Source of the DNA: Symsagittifera roscoffensis
Taxonomy: Eukaryota; Xenacoelomorpha; Acoela; Convolutidae
Direction of reading: 5' to 3'
Length of the DNA: 64,000 bases
NCBI RefSeq assembly: GCF_963678635.1
Contig: NC_087066.1
Coordinates: forward strand, 32,741,301-32,805,300
The position numbers and the translations under genes are program-made. How positions within the stretch are numbered: position 1 is the stretch's first letter; each line of letters begins with the position of its first letter. Below the pieces are notes generated by a model. That model made no database searches. It saw only the letters and a program-made list of their open reading frames with translations, and had not been told where the DNA came from. This document shows positions 45,394 to 56,659 of the stretch, in pieces.

Positions 45394-46128
45394 CTAACCG
45401 GCTGCATTCACAGTTCGTCGGATTTCGTTCTTTGCGGCGTCTCTCCGCTCCTTATTCCATCTGGCTTTCGCTTCCAATAGGTCCTTTGGAACGTTTGCTC
45501 GTTGTGGAGCTCGTGCTGTGCTAAGTTGTTGTTTGTATATCGAACTAGTATCTCTGCTGAGTACCCGCTTTTCCCCTGACTGGCAGATTCTTCTCCTGAG
45601 TTCCGATGCTGTCAGCGTTGATTGTTCCAGATGTTGTTTTTCTAAATAATCAGATTTCTTTATAAATTTATCCCGTATTATTTTAAAATCAGTTTCCGGG
45701 AGTCTTTCGAATTGTACCTGAAACGGAGAAACTTGTATGGTTTTCTGTTTGTTCCGTCGTAAATCACGGATTATTGTGCTGAGGCAGAGTTTGATCGGAC
45801 GTTTATTTTCTTCTAATAACAATACTCCGAGTCTTCGCTTTATTGCTTGTATAGTTCGTTCGACTAATCCGCAACCCCGATACTCACCTACCGGCCAGAA
45901 TTTTTGTTCAATTTTGTTTTCTGTACAAAAAATATTAAGCGTTTTCCCCTTGAAGCCAAAAAATTGATCTGAGAAAATCGAATCCAAGATGCGATGTTTA
46001 TCAATATAAAATTGCAAAAATTTTACCGTGGTCTTCCCATTCGTTGATTTGGTTAATTTTACTGACGAAAGTTTTGAGAATCGATCAATAGCTACGAGCA
46101 AAAATATTTTTTCCGTTATGTTTTTCAA
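45394..46128 (-). pseudogene. pol: Gypsy integrase core, element 3, DD35E intact
   Basis: Longest ORF of the window (244 codons). First catalytic block LLVAIDRFSKLSSVKL (Asp near 46085), second block DSIFSDQFFGFKGKTL (Asp near 45985), third block GCGLVERTIQAIKRRLG (Glu near 45870). Thirty-five residues separate the second Asp from the Glu, the classic DD35E spacing. Then follow the C-terminal helix (LSTIIRDLRRNKQKTIQVSP) and a basic tail. The zinc-binding domain lies upstream in other frames (VLKRIQRGQPGQEAMLG at about 46310-46365, then frame breaks). Start at an internal Met. The core itself is unbroken, unlike any other pol piece here, but it is part of a damaged element. Confidence 0.9.
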
Positions 46129-46129
46129 T

Positions 46130-46910
46130 TGGACCCGCGTAATCTAACTTGGGTTTTTGACCCGGCTGCGTAAGTAGTGGTAGTGGTTTTGATGCATTTT
46201 GGTGTTTTGTGTTCCTACCATATCGGGTGCAACTTTGGAATTCTTACGCGAAATTCACTATTTCCTTGTGCATGTGAGGTACCACCGGGATCATGATACC
46301 CCCAGCATCGCTTCCTGTCCTGGTTGTCCTCTTTGAATTCGTTTAAGGACAGCCAGGCGAAGTTGTACGGGTACGGATATCCGATTTTCCACTAGTATAC
46401 AGTCGTCTTGCACTGCCATCTGGTTTCCTGAAGGTTCGGTTTACCGTTTGTCCCCTCTCTCGGTCATCCTCTAGAGCTGAATCATCCAGGTATCTTCTGA
46501 GGTTAGCTCTGCCAGAAGATTTTTGTCAGTAAATTTTGAGAGATTTTCAAGTGAGTCCTCCTCTGACTGTTTTGGAAGCTCATTGTCCTTTCTGGGGTTT
46601 TGGCGATTCCGTCGTGGTGGCTCGATTGTTCATTTTTCTTTTTCCTCTTCGTTATCCTCTGTGGAGGTGAGATCGACTTCGATCACCTGGATTTTACTCC
46701 ACAGGGTTTCATTAGGCTGCGCGTATGATAAACTGATTGGAGCGGGGAAATTTCTTTCAGTTGCTGCCTCTGGTTGATGTGTGCTATTCGGTGGTATGCA
46801 TGATTCTCCCCCAATTAGCAAGAAAGAAGGCAGTCTGCTGTCAGCCTTCTTTTTATTGCTCCTCCGACAATACCCATGATTTTCGTGATTGTTGGCGCAT
46901 CTCACTCTCT
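46130..46910 (-). pseudogene. pol: Integrase zinc region and preceding spacer, element 3
   Basis: Minus-strand ORF 46630-46905 (91 codons) ends in an acidic VDLTSTEDNEEEKEK and is followed by a frame with NLLAELTSEDTWMIQL and the start of the integrase zinc domain. This is the usual spacer between RNase H and integrase. No RT or RNase H motif (YxDD-type, CDAS, TDHK) was found between here and gag. A Cys/His cluster (RCANNHENHGYCRRS, about 46875-46905) resembles a damaged gag zinc knuckle, suggesting gag is joined nearly directly to the spacer. Confidence 0.55.
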
Positions 46911-48319
46911 GAGCTGTCTCGATTTATCCGACTCCCTCTGATAATTTTTCTCGTTTTCTGTAGCGTCTCTGTGACTTCTTCCTCTTCCGACGTATTGTTT
47001 GTTTTATTGAAAGATCGACTCCATCGCGGATCCATTAGGCTTTAATCCTTGTATTCACCTTTCCAGCGTTCCTCTGGTGTATTCGACCGCCAGTCGTTGA
47101 GTGATCTGTTCGTGTTGTGCTGCCCGATCTTTTTTCTTGAAACTTTACTCGAAGGTTTTTCGAATGTTTCTGCAGTTTTTCTTGCCGGCCGTTTGCCGGT
47201 TTTAAAATTACAGAAAAAGACTGTTTTTCATAGAGATTTGCTCTCTAGCTGTGTGAACGGTCACGAAAGTTGATTTATGTCGTTCCGGTCGAGCTTTGTT
47301 CGTTTTTGACCGTTTTGGTTGCCATAGCAACCATGAAGATATAAGTTTTGTACTTCTTTCGTTCTAAAATGTTCTAGAAAGTTTTCGTTCCGGTTGAGCA
47401 GACAATTGTTTTCTAGCCTACTGCTCATGCACTTGTTCAGGGGGATTTCAGGTGTCCAGATTTGAATGTGCGTCCACGTCTTTTACTGGGTTGTTTTGTT
47501 TGACCATTAGAAGTTGTAGATCTATTGCTGTTTTGTTTTTTGTGCTCTCGTTTGAAAGATTGTTTTATAATGACTGCATTTGAATTTTTTACTCCCATTA
47601 TTGGTTCTTGTTTTATTTTAATACCCGAGTTGAAGGATAATGTTCTCGCAGTTGCTGCCGCATTTGTCTTTTGGAACGCAAATATTGTCAGCTTACTATT
47701 TTCAAATTTTGTAGCCCGTTCCAGCACCTCGTCGGGTGTGAGCGTTTCGAAGGCCAGCGTATCCTGCAAGGTTATGTTCTTCATTTTTAAGATAAACAGA
47801 TCACAAACTATCTCATCCTCCAGAAATCCCAACTCAGATCGTGCTGCTTGTGCAGTCAGTGCCGCATGAAAAGCTTTTAATGTTTCTCCCTGTTCCTTCG
47901 TTTTTCCTAAATAGTTTGTATCTTTCGTATGTTACACATTCAACTTTTTGGAATGAATTTGATGCTAACTTGTTCTTTTCCTGGAATGATATTTTATATA
48001 CTTCCGCTTGGGGATTCTTTTGCAGAAACTTCTTCTTTCCATCAGTCCATAGAGAAAGGAATAGTCTATATACGAGCTTTTTTGCACTTCATTGTAATAA
48101 GTTTTGTGACCAGCTCTGGGGCCTCGTGTTCTTCTCTCTTCGTTCTCTAGTACCATTCTGTCTCTGGCTGGTTTGTCCCTAAGATCTCGAGTTGCTTTTG
48201 CAGTTGAGTCCTCCCCATCACTCGGTGTTTCAGGTCTGGGGGGACAGTTCTTCCAATATGTCTTCTGGGTCTTCAAGCATAATCTCCGGGTTAACATTTT
48301 CCTTGACGGTGACTGTCAT
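46910..48319 (-). pseudogene. gag: Gag remnant, element 3
   Basis: Probable start at ATG 48317-48319 (MTVTVKENVNPEIMLEDPED), running about 29 codons before the frame breaks. ORF 47965-48297 is another frame of the same region. ORF 47437-47832 (131 codons) contains GFLEDEIVCDLFILKMKNIT and LTPDEVLERATKFENSKLTI, the capsid C-terminal pattern of Ty3/gypsy gag (a short R/I-LGLxDxxL-like helix followed by TLDEALxxA-type helix), then a basic Gln/Lys/Arg-rich tail. Further frames run to 46910. Decayed but clearly 5' of integrase in the element's own orientation. Confidence 0.65.
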
Positions 48320-48411
48320 TAATATTTGTGTCAAAAAAATGGAAAATGGTTTGAAACAAACAGAAGTACTTAAAAAATTTAGTGGCGTAGAAAATATACT
48401 TTAGTCTTAAG

Positions 48412-48672
48412 CTACCTTATAAAACATGAGAAGATGTTTGGATAAATTTTTTGTTCAATAAGTCGATTTTTTGACCAGCGAGGTTTTACTACCTGTTCTG
48501 TCGTTAAATTTAACTGCAACAAAGGTGACCTGATCAAGACAAAGCCATTGATATATCCGATTGCCCTAACTGTTATTGGATATTCGTTTAAACCATCAAA
48601 TCTAAACTTTGACAGACGCGAATAAATTAGTCTAGGAGGTTTGCAAGATTGCCAACTTTGAAGTTTTAACAA
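48412..48672 (-). pseudogene. Repeat-borne ORF fragment, copy 1
   Basis: 86-codon ORF containing RLSKFRFDGLNEYPITVRAI and GYINGFVLIRSPLLQLNL. The same block recurs at 54712-54921 with mostly conservative changes (Phe/Tyr, Ile/Thr, Val/Ile, Val/Met). That pattern suggests the repeat once encoded this peptide. Flanking DNA is also repeated (49200-49330 against 55030-55150). Not recognised; possibly part of an unknown transposon protein. Confidence 0.4.
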
Positions 48673-49619
48673 TTATGAGATTAAGTTAAATTACCAAAAC
48701 TTAAAAGGTTTTCAACTCGTCTTATGGGGGAGCGTTCTCATGCTTGAGAAACCAAATGCTCGAGAAATTTCAACCAATCAAAATCGCTACGCGTTTCTAT
48801 TGGCTAAACGCCTTTCTCACAAAATCTAAATCACTATTAACAGAAAATATTTTAATTCAGTGGAAAATAATCAAAATTATTACAAATTGCGGTTTAGAAC
48901 CGCATTACTATTCAGATAATCATCAAGTATAACGATTTCAAAATCTTATGAATTTTTCAGTCTTGAAAATTCATCTGCTTATTATCTAATCGGTCAATAT
49001 TAACCTTAATGACCTGGATTCATTCACTTACTTTGAGTTTTTCGCGATTTACTTTGAGATTTTTAATACTCAATTCTGATTGGCTGAAAGTAAGCTAAAA
49101 TTAATTTCAAGCATTCGTTTCCTCAAGCAAGAGGGACGCCCCCGTTTTGTGGTCTAGTTGAGTTCAAACTATCTGTCAATTTAATGTGATTTTGCCAAAC
49201 ATAACAACTACACTAAGTTTCAGCTCAAATTTAAATAAAATTTCCGGTAAAATGGCTGGTTAGCAAATTTATTTTTTTTCTTGTTTGAAAATAATTGCAA
49301 AAAAAGATCATTTTCAAAATTTGAACTTTCATTTTTTTTCTACTTCAAAAAAAAACTAAGAGATATTGCAGAAAATGATGCAGTTTTGAAGAAAACTTGG
49401 CCACTTCTGTTTGTATTGAAAGTGATAAAAACATTGCTCAACATTTGAATAAGTAATTTTAATCTAGCCTAATATATTCTGTTTTACTTCGAAAATTTCC
49501 CAGTTAACACGCATAAACAAAAATTGCGAGTCACACAGTTCACATTTTAAGACTCAAATATGATCCTAAAAACGTTTATCATGTATTTTACCTACAAAGT
49601 CATGTTCGTGCTCATACAA

Positions 49620-49652
49620 AGTTCCTCCCCATTTTCAATGGTCGGAACAAAA
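49620..49652 (-). repeat. Dispersed repeat family B motif
   Basis: GTTCCTCCCCATTTTCAATG followed by GTCGGAACAAAAA; reverse complement of the TTGTTCCGACCATTGAAA-type motif. Other instances: 42404-42434 (plus), 50650-50682 (minus), 52036-52068 (plus), 54280-54316 (plus). The conserved core is TGTTCCGACCATTGAAAATGGG plus a (G)AACTTTG-like part, with long non-conserved flanks. Confidence 0.7.
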
Positions 49653-50814
49653 ATAATAATAGCCGGTTACTGTGCACAGACTGATCCGACCATAGTAGAT
49701 AAGAAAAAAAACCATTTTTCAATCTGTTTGACAGTTGTTGTTAAATAGACGAATTGAAAGTAGACAACAGTTTTTGAAGAAACATGACAAGAAAATCAAA
49801 AAAGTTATAACTTTTGCAGAAAAGTTCTGATTTCCAAAATGGCGTTGAAAACTCCAAAATTTATTTTCAGCTGATAAGAACAAAAATTAAGCATAAATTA
49901 GCAATTGTAGGCGGCCTTAATCAAGCATACAGTCTCGTTTTACACTCCAATTTGGACAAAAAATCATTAAAAAAATAAAACAATTTTTCTCAAGATCGGT
50001 ATTAGTTTTTAGAATTTTTCAGTTCAAGACTAAAAGCGATTTAAAATGCTATATCATTCGACTCATTCCGATGATTCTTTGAGGTATCTGGCTTTGCGGC
50101 GAAAACAAAAACGAAAAAAGACACCCGAATACAAAACTCGTCCACATTTTAAATAGTTGGAACAACAAATTTTTTTTGAGTCTTTTCCGATACATCTTGA
50201 AGGATATGGAGTTGCTGGCATACAATGAAAAAATTATTTTCTGATTTCGAAGCATAATACTCATTTCAGCTTGGGAAATTTTTTTGAAATCGTTACCAAA
50301 AATGAAAGCTTATTTTTGTTGCCCCAAATAATGAAAACTTTTGATCATATAATTTTACAATTGATCATACTATTTTTTGTTTGATGGATCATCTTAAGAT
50401 CTCAGGATTGATTTAGTTTGCTCAGGATTGATAAATAAAATTTTCAAAAATTTGTATATCATATCAAGAATATTGCTTCTACAGACGCTGATAGCCGAAA
50501 AAAACGTTGTCGTACAAAAATCAGTACTCAAAAAAACCTAGTCAATTATACCCTCAAAAGATCCACACTCATAGTAAACTTTTTAGTTTATTCAACGATG
50601 CAATAATTTGATTCCAATTAAATTTATTTCGAAACAACAAAAGAAAAAGTTCCTGTCCAATTTCAACGGTCGGATCAAAAACAAAATTAACGGTTACTGT
50701 GCCAATAGCACAGACAGTATATTTTCTAGTTCGAGCACCGCGAGACTTTTCAGGTAACTAGTCCCATTAGGATGGGCTGGAAGGGTTCGCTGCCGAAACT
50801 TTTTTGCTTTTACA

Positions 50815-51175
50815 AAACTCCTACGTATTTTTGCTTATAATGTCTCAGATGAATGCTACACAGAAAACATTTCAATTGATCTTCAAAGAACATATCTTTT
50901 CTCTCATAGATCAGACCTGAAACCACTTCATTATTATCCAGTCATGTTTAGATGGCAAAATTTTCCCTGAAAAAGAGTTTAAAAAATGTTTTCAGTTGTT
51001 GACTTTATTCACAACTGCAATTTCAGTATATTGCATTGTATTCATTTAAAGGGTTCGGCTAGTTTAGCACGCCCGGTGTTTATATTCAACCTACCAGAAC
51101 CAGTGTGTCCTAACATTTTTGAGTTGTCACCCGCCTGTTCAAAAATCGCCACTTTTTTCAGCCATTAATTAACTT
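50815..51175 (+). repeat. Direct repeat pair, copy 1
   Basis: AACATTTCAATTGATCTTCA, TTGCATTGTATTCATTTAAAG, TCGGCTAGTTTAGCACGCCC and ACCAGTGTGTCCTAACATTTTT have counterparts at 52610-52900 in the same order (offset about 1.79 kb). Confidence 0.65.
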
Positions 51176-51848
51176 GTCTAACAAAATTTTTACATCATTT
51201 TCTTAAATACAGATTGGACAAACCACACCTTTTTAAGCAGGTTTTCATTTCAAATACCCGTTCTAATCGTAAATTAGCAACTTAAATTTGGCATAATTTT
51301 TTAAAATCACTTGGTTTGTAAAGTTTTTTGATTTTTAACTTTTGTAGGGAAAAACGCCCTAAAAAACAAATAAAATTAATCATATCAAATAAATTAATTA
51401 ATATCAAATGAAACAATCAAATAAAATTAATCATGCTTTGCAACCGCCAGTGAATAAAGTTTTAGTGCAGGAAGAACAAGTTTTTCTCAAGGCTGGAACT
51501 TTTCAGAAACATGATTCAACCACTACTGAACAGCCTTACTATGGTGTACCAATCAAACTCATTTGACGCTAAATTAAGCCTTTTGTTTTTCTAGGAAAGA
51601 GTATGTGTAAAATGAAACAATAAGATTCAAAAATACAAAAATTTACACGCTTTATTTGATTGGAAAGACAAAAAACTCGCGCTATCACTTTTCAAATTTA
51701 ATGTGCGACACCGACGCGTCTTTTTTAGCTCTTCTTAAAATTGATATTTTTCAGAAAAATATTTGAATAGAAAGATTTTGAATTCAAGCTATTTATTTTT
51801 CTCAAAGTAAACGTATTGATCGTTTTTCTTTGGTGCAACAAATAACCT

Positions 51849-51876
51849 AACTAGTCCCAAAGGGGTGGGACTAGTT
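51849..51876. repeat. Perfect 10-bp hairpin
   Basis: AACTAGTCCC (51849-51858), 8-nt loop AAAGGGGT, GGGACTAGTT (51867-51876). A half-copy, ACTAGTCCC, occurs at 50757-50765. No gene nearby. Confidence 0.6.
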
Positions 51877-52609
51877 TGAATATACACTTCAAAATAAATA
51901 GTTAGATTTACGCTTCAATTTACCTTGGCTAAAGCAAGTATTACGCTTCAAATTAGAAAAAATAACTTTTTAGTTGTATGCAAGCAAATCAAAATGCAAT
52001 TTTGATTTATTCAAAAAAAGATTCCAAATGCATTTGTTGTTCTGACCATTAAAATGGGTAGGAGCTTTGCACTCGAGTGTTTTAGTTTTTTCTACTTTTT
52101 ATTTTCCACGCAAAAAGGGGTACCGCAAAAAAATCACCGGAATGAGTCAAGTGACATATCAGTTTAGATCCATTGTAATCTTGGTTTGAATGACATTGAA
52201 AAATTCCAAAAATTGTTTTCAATGTCAAGAAAAATCCGGTCTACAACTTTTCATTTTTTGTGTAACTTCGAAAGTAAAGCGAGAAGCCATGCATAATTAA
52301 AATTTTTTAAGACCGTTCAAAATAGCATAATTCTTCCGAATTTTCGTTTTATTTAGCTAAAATTAGTTTTTTTTTGATTTTTCAAACGCCGTTCCAAGAA
52401 AAAAAACCTGCAAAAAATTATAAAACTTCAAGTTTTTTTAAATCTTGTTTTTTTTTTGTTTTCTAGTCAGTTTTCTTCAAAAACTGTTGTGTTGTTTCAG
52501 TTTGCCTATTTTACTACGAGGGTCAAATATGCTTAAATTGTAGTTTTCAATTTATAAACGTTTTCTACGCTATAAAACTAAAAATTGTGTTTTTTGAGAT
52601 CTTGGATGG

Positions 52610-52900
52610 TTGCTGAAAAACATTTCAATAGATCTTAAAAGCAAATCTTTACTGTTATAAATCATTTTAGTGTCATACTTGACACAACTCTATTATCATT
52701 CAGTGATTTTTAGATTGAAAATTTATTACAGAATAAGAAAAAAGAACTTTTTTGTGCTCATTTTCTTAAAAAGTTAAAATGGGTACTGCATTGTGTTCCG
52801 TTGTAGCGTTTGGCTACTTTAGCAGGTCCATCATTTCTGTTCAATCTACCAGTGTGTCCTGTTCTTTTCGAAATTTTGTTCAATTATCGGCCGTTTTACT
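52610..52900 (+). repeat. Direct repeat pair, copy 2
   Basis: GAAAAACATTTCAATAGATC, TGCATTGTGTTCCGTTGTAG, TTTGGCTACTTTAGCAGGTC, ACCAGTGTGTCCTGTTCTTTT; matches 50815-51175. Confidence 0.65.
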
Positions 52901-54711
52901 TTAAGCCAGGAGGGAAAAAATTGAACTTTTTAGAAGCTATTGCAGACTGGTGATAATTAAACTCTTATCGACAAAGAGTCAGCGCAGTTGTAAAAAAAGC
53001 AGTTATTTACTGCTAGAGAAACTTGATTTTTACATAAATAATTTCCATTTTTTGTGTTAAATAGAATAATTTTTTCACAAATTGAGACCAAGTCTCAAAA
53101 TAAGCGCAAAAACTTTAGCGGGCGCCAAACGATGTTTGGTTTGAAAATACCTTAATTGATTAGAAACTAAAAAACTATCAAATAAGTGTAACTCAAATAA
53201 AATCAACAAAAATCAAGACCTTATGAAAAATTAATGGTTTCAAAAAACTGATTTAAACTGTTATAAAGATAATACACTACAAATATTGAAACAAAACAAA
53301 AATTTGAAATTTTGTTTAACGCAAAATAAAATCCTTAAAAGTATATTTTTTCCAAAGTTTTGAAAGTTGTGAAAGCCCAAATTTTTTTGGTTATTTAACA
53401 AATTTTGGCAATATTGCGATTTCAATTGCAATAAAAATGGTTTTTCTTTCTTCCAGGATAAACCGTAATTTGTAGTTTTTTTTCGTAGGGGAGTACAAAT
53501 ATTAGATTCAAAATCTATTGTCTGTTATTAATTAAGTAGAAATTATATACTTTCACATTCAAATTTGGGAAATCAATCAATTTAAAAAAACGTGTAAGAA
53601 AGCCTACAAAACTGAAAACAGAAACAAAAAGAATCGTTATTTTTACCAGTTGTTAAGTTTTATTTTGTGAAACAGTTTTTTATAAAATGACTTTGACAAG
53701 TTTTTTTAACTCAGTTTTCCTATTTAAAATTTTGAATTTCAGCTTGAGCTACAACTCCAATTTTGGCTGAAAATAATTGAAAACTAAACAAGTAGTTCCG
53801 CTCCAGGCTTCATTTTCTTACAAAACAATTAATTTTTGGCTATTCAATCAAGTTACGGCAAAACTTCAATTTTTTCATGAATTAAATCAATAAAGTTAAT
53901 GAGGGATGTAAAATTTTTTCTTGATTTATGAAGCTTTTGTTAGCCAAAACAACAGGCAACTGCTGTACAGTTTGGTGCGGAAATTGCGATCTCAATTTTT
54001 TGAAAACTTTCTCCATAAGCATCCCTTGAATCGGTCCTGAAATTAACAGTCAGCCCAATTTTAGTAAAATCGTGGAACTATGTACAAACTTGACAAGCAA
54101 AATTAACAGATTACAAAATTTTTCCATGAAAGATTGTTTTGCAAAATTGAGTTCAAAAGTTAATCAATTTTTCTTCAGATTTTTTGTGTGTGATGCTAGG
54201 CAAAAAATCAAGCTTAAAAAAATAAACAGCATAATAATAAACAAACAATAGATTTATACGAGAAGACCCGAAAACTATTTCTTGTTCCGATCAATAAAAA
54301 TGGGTGAGAACTTTGTACTCAGGTTGTTAATCATTTTTCTAATTTTTCCATGCAAAATTAGGTACCACAAAAAAAGAAACAAGTTGTCTAATTTTTAAAG
54401 CTCTTTTTTACTTGATTTGAACATTTAAGAAGTTCAAAAAATATTTCCAGCATCGAGAAAAATAGTTTCAATTTTTTATCGATTTTTTGTTTAATTTCGA
54501 GTGTAAAGCAATCTTGTATTTTATAAAGTAGTTTATGATCGCAGAGTCTATTTTCTACGCTTCTGACTCGTTTTGGATTATAAACAAAACAGCATAGTGT
54601 TCTTGTAATAAACAAAAAGTTTGGGCAGCAAATTTTTGCTTTCCAACCGAACCGAACTAGTTGGTTTAAAAGTCGCACAAAGCTTTCAAATAAATAAAAA
54701 TTTCTAGAAAA

Positions 54712-54921
54712 TTATTCGGTTAGATAATTTTTAGTTTTTTCTGGCCTTGCGGTATAATCAGCAAAACATCTAATGAGAGCAACGTTTCTTGCTTTTTCGA
54801 TCTTAAGATTTAATTGTAACAAAGGTTGTCTGAGCATGACAAAGCCATGGATGTATCTGATCACCCGTATTGTTTTTGGATATTCGTTTGAGCCATCATA
54901 GCTGAACTTCGACAGGCGCAA
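54712..54921 (-). pseudogene. Repeat-borne ORF fragment, copy 2
   Basis: 69-codon ORF with RLSKFSYDGSNEYPKTIRVI and RYIHGFVMLRQPLLQLNL; paralogue of 48412-48672 in the same orientation, 6.3 kb away. The open frame extends a few codons further upstream (GLLYLRLSKF). Function unknown. Confidence 0.4.
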
Positions 54922-54924
54922 ATA

Positions 54925-56005
54925 AAGTAGTCCAACAAATAAGCGAAATTGCCATTTTTGAAGTTCTCACAAAATTTATCTTAAAATTAATTACAAAAAT
55001 CAGTAAATAATAAAAGTCTGGTGAACTACTAACCTAAATTTTAGCTCAAAATTAAATAAATCTTTCCGTCGGTAAAACAATGAATGGCTGCTTAGCAGGT
55101 ACTTGATTATTTTTTTTGAAAAATTTGCAAAAAAAAATACCTCAAGTTTTTTTTTTTTGAAAAATACTACAGCCTAAAATTTCAGAAAATAATGGTAAGC
55201 TCAATTATTTAATTTTTCAAATATTTAAAGGCCAGCTAAAGGTGAAAAAACGTTTGATTATTTTTTGTTTTGATGCGAAATGACCCGGGTAATTTTAAAA
55301 ACAGATCTATAGCAAAAAAAGTAAATCCCAATATAATGACTTTAAAATTTTCAAAATTTATCATTTTTTTTTCAGTTTTCAATAATCGGTCAAAAAATGG
55401 ACTATTTTGAGGTCCATAACTTTGTTTAAAAAGTTGGGCATAGCCGCTTCACAACCTGTTCTATCCATTGAACTAAAAATCTGATTTGGGTGGGAAGTTT
55501 TTGGAAAATTGTAAAAATCCGGTTCAAAAATTCCCCAAAACATTTTATGAAGGCTGTAGAAAGTGGGGTGAGGTAAACAGAATAGGGGAGTTGACAGGCA
55601 CACAGATGTGTTGAAAATCTGTACAGTAGTTAAAGAGAAAAATGAAAGCCTCTCAAAAAAAATAAAAAACCCAATCCCAAACGCCATTTTCATAATACCT
55701 GTTTTTATCGAAGAAAAAAAGCAGAACGAACATAAAACCTTTTTCGTCCTAAAATTGAGCAAACATTTTTTGAATTTTTAACTCTCCAATTGTTGACTCT
55801 CCATTCACATGTTCTCTATTCACAGCTATCGCGATCAAAAAATCACGTCGTTTGGTCCGAAAAATAGTTTTATGGCGGAAAGTCTAGTATCTGATAGAAA
55901 CACACTTGCTATAAAATTCAGATTTCAAATTCATTCAACCATAAAGGCTATTACAAAATAAAACGAGTTTTGATAACATTTCAAGTCATTAATTAATTTC
56001 AACGA
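54925..56005. other. Gap, nothing recognised
   Basis: AT-rich with poly-A/T runs and the repeat continuing from 54712 (to about 55150). Minus ORF 55379-55762 (127 codons) is Phe/Leu-rich without recognisable domains or splice sites, and I do not treat it as a gene. Confidence 0.4.
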
Positions 56006-56007
56006 GT

Positions 56008-56652
56008 TCATGGATGCCAAGGAGCAGCTTCATTTACTATGCCCATGTGCTCTGAGAGCTCTCGTCTCGTAGTTTCGATCAAACTCTTCAAAAGCTGCTT
56101 GCCTGAACTCAAACAGACCTGATCCTTGGCGCGAATCAAGAAGTGCAAGGGCAGATTTGAGTCTGTATCAGTAATTGCATCGTGGCCTTTTGCTGAACCA
56201 CGTCCTCTGAGACTTATCTCGGAACCCGATTCCGCTTCAATGTAGTTCACGTTGACGTTGTTCAGTCCTCGGAGTTTGTTCACGAGGTTAAACGTGGGTG
56301 GCACGTTATTTATGCCAACCAACAATCTGTCCTCAAATGGTTGAACACTAATTAACTGACTTTCGGCAACAGATTGAATTGCACTTAAAGTTGGTCTTGT
56401 TGGAGGTTGTAGAAATGCCGGTTGTGGTAACAAGTTCGTCGCCTTGTGTGAAAAACTGATAGCATGATTGTGATTCATTCTGACTCCCGGAGATGCTATT
56501 GGATCTGGACATATTGTCGTAGGAGGCATTTGTCCTGACGACTGAGCCGAAACTGGAGGCGCCACACTACAACTCTGTTTTGGAGAATGACTCTGCATTG
56601 CAGTTGTGATTGCGGTCGAGAGAAGATTTAAAGCGGCTAAACAAAACTCTTG
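56008..56652 (-). CDS. KHDC4-like: KHDC4-like KH-domain exon
   Basis: Open from a plausible acceptor (TTATTTTCTTAATCGAAG, AG at 56653-56654, phase 0) to a stop at 56008-56010. Met-started part is 196 codons. The N-terminal two fifths are Pro/Ser/Gln-rich linker. Then comes EDRLLVGINNVPPTFNLVNK, followed by IEAESGSEISLRGRGSAKGH and SSGKQLLKSLIETTRRELSE: the second KH domain of KHDC4/BLOM7-type proteins, RNA-binding factors associated with pre-mRNA splicing. Known members have (L/V)FVGLxxxPPTFNV.. and ..GAKVFLRGKGSG at the same places. The usual GPGxxY loop is GLNN here. The protein ends about 12 residues after the domain, shorter than vertebrate KHDC4, and KH1 is not visible upstream, so other exons or truncation are likely. 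Higher G+C and normal codon use mark it as host sequence. Confidence 0.75.
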   Translation of the reverse strand, partial: QEFCLAALNLLSTAITTAMQSHSPKQSCSVAPPVSAQSSGQMPPTTICPDPIASPGVRMNHNHAISFSHKATNLLPQPAFLQPPTRPTLSAIQSVAESQLISVQPFEDRLLVGINNVPPTFNLVNKLRGLNNVNVNYIEAESGSEISLRGRGSAKGHDAITDTDSNLPLHFLIRAKDQVCLSSGKQLLKSLIETTRRELSEHMGIVNEAAPWHP

Positions 56653-56659
56653 CTTCGAT

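Larger units (their letters stand above)
48700..54270. other. Gene-free repeat mosaic
   Basis: About 5.5 kb of AT-rich sequence with many homopolymer runs and no convincing gene. It contains family B motifs (49620 minus, 50650 minus, 52036 plus), a direct repeat pair (50815-51175 and 52610-52900) and a hairpin (51849-51876). ORFs are short and of low complexity. Confidence 0.5.

Noticed and set aside
46523-48182. Plus-strand ORFs of 84-114 codons
   Set aside because: Shadows of the minus-strand gag and spacer of gypsy element 3.
55379-55762. 127-codon minus-strand ORF
   Set aside because: Phe/Ser-rich, no domain or splice sites. It lies in an A-rich plus-strand stretch that favours open minus frames.
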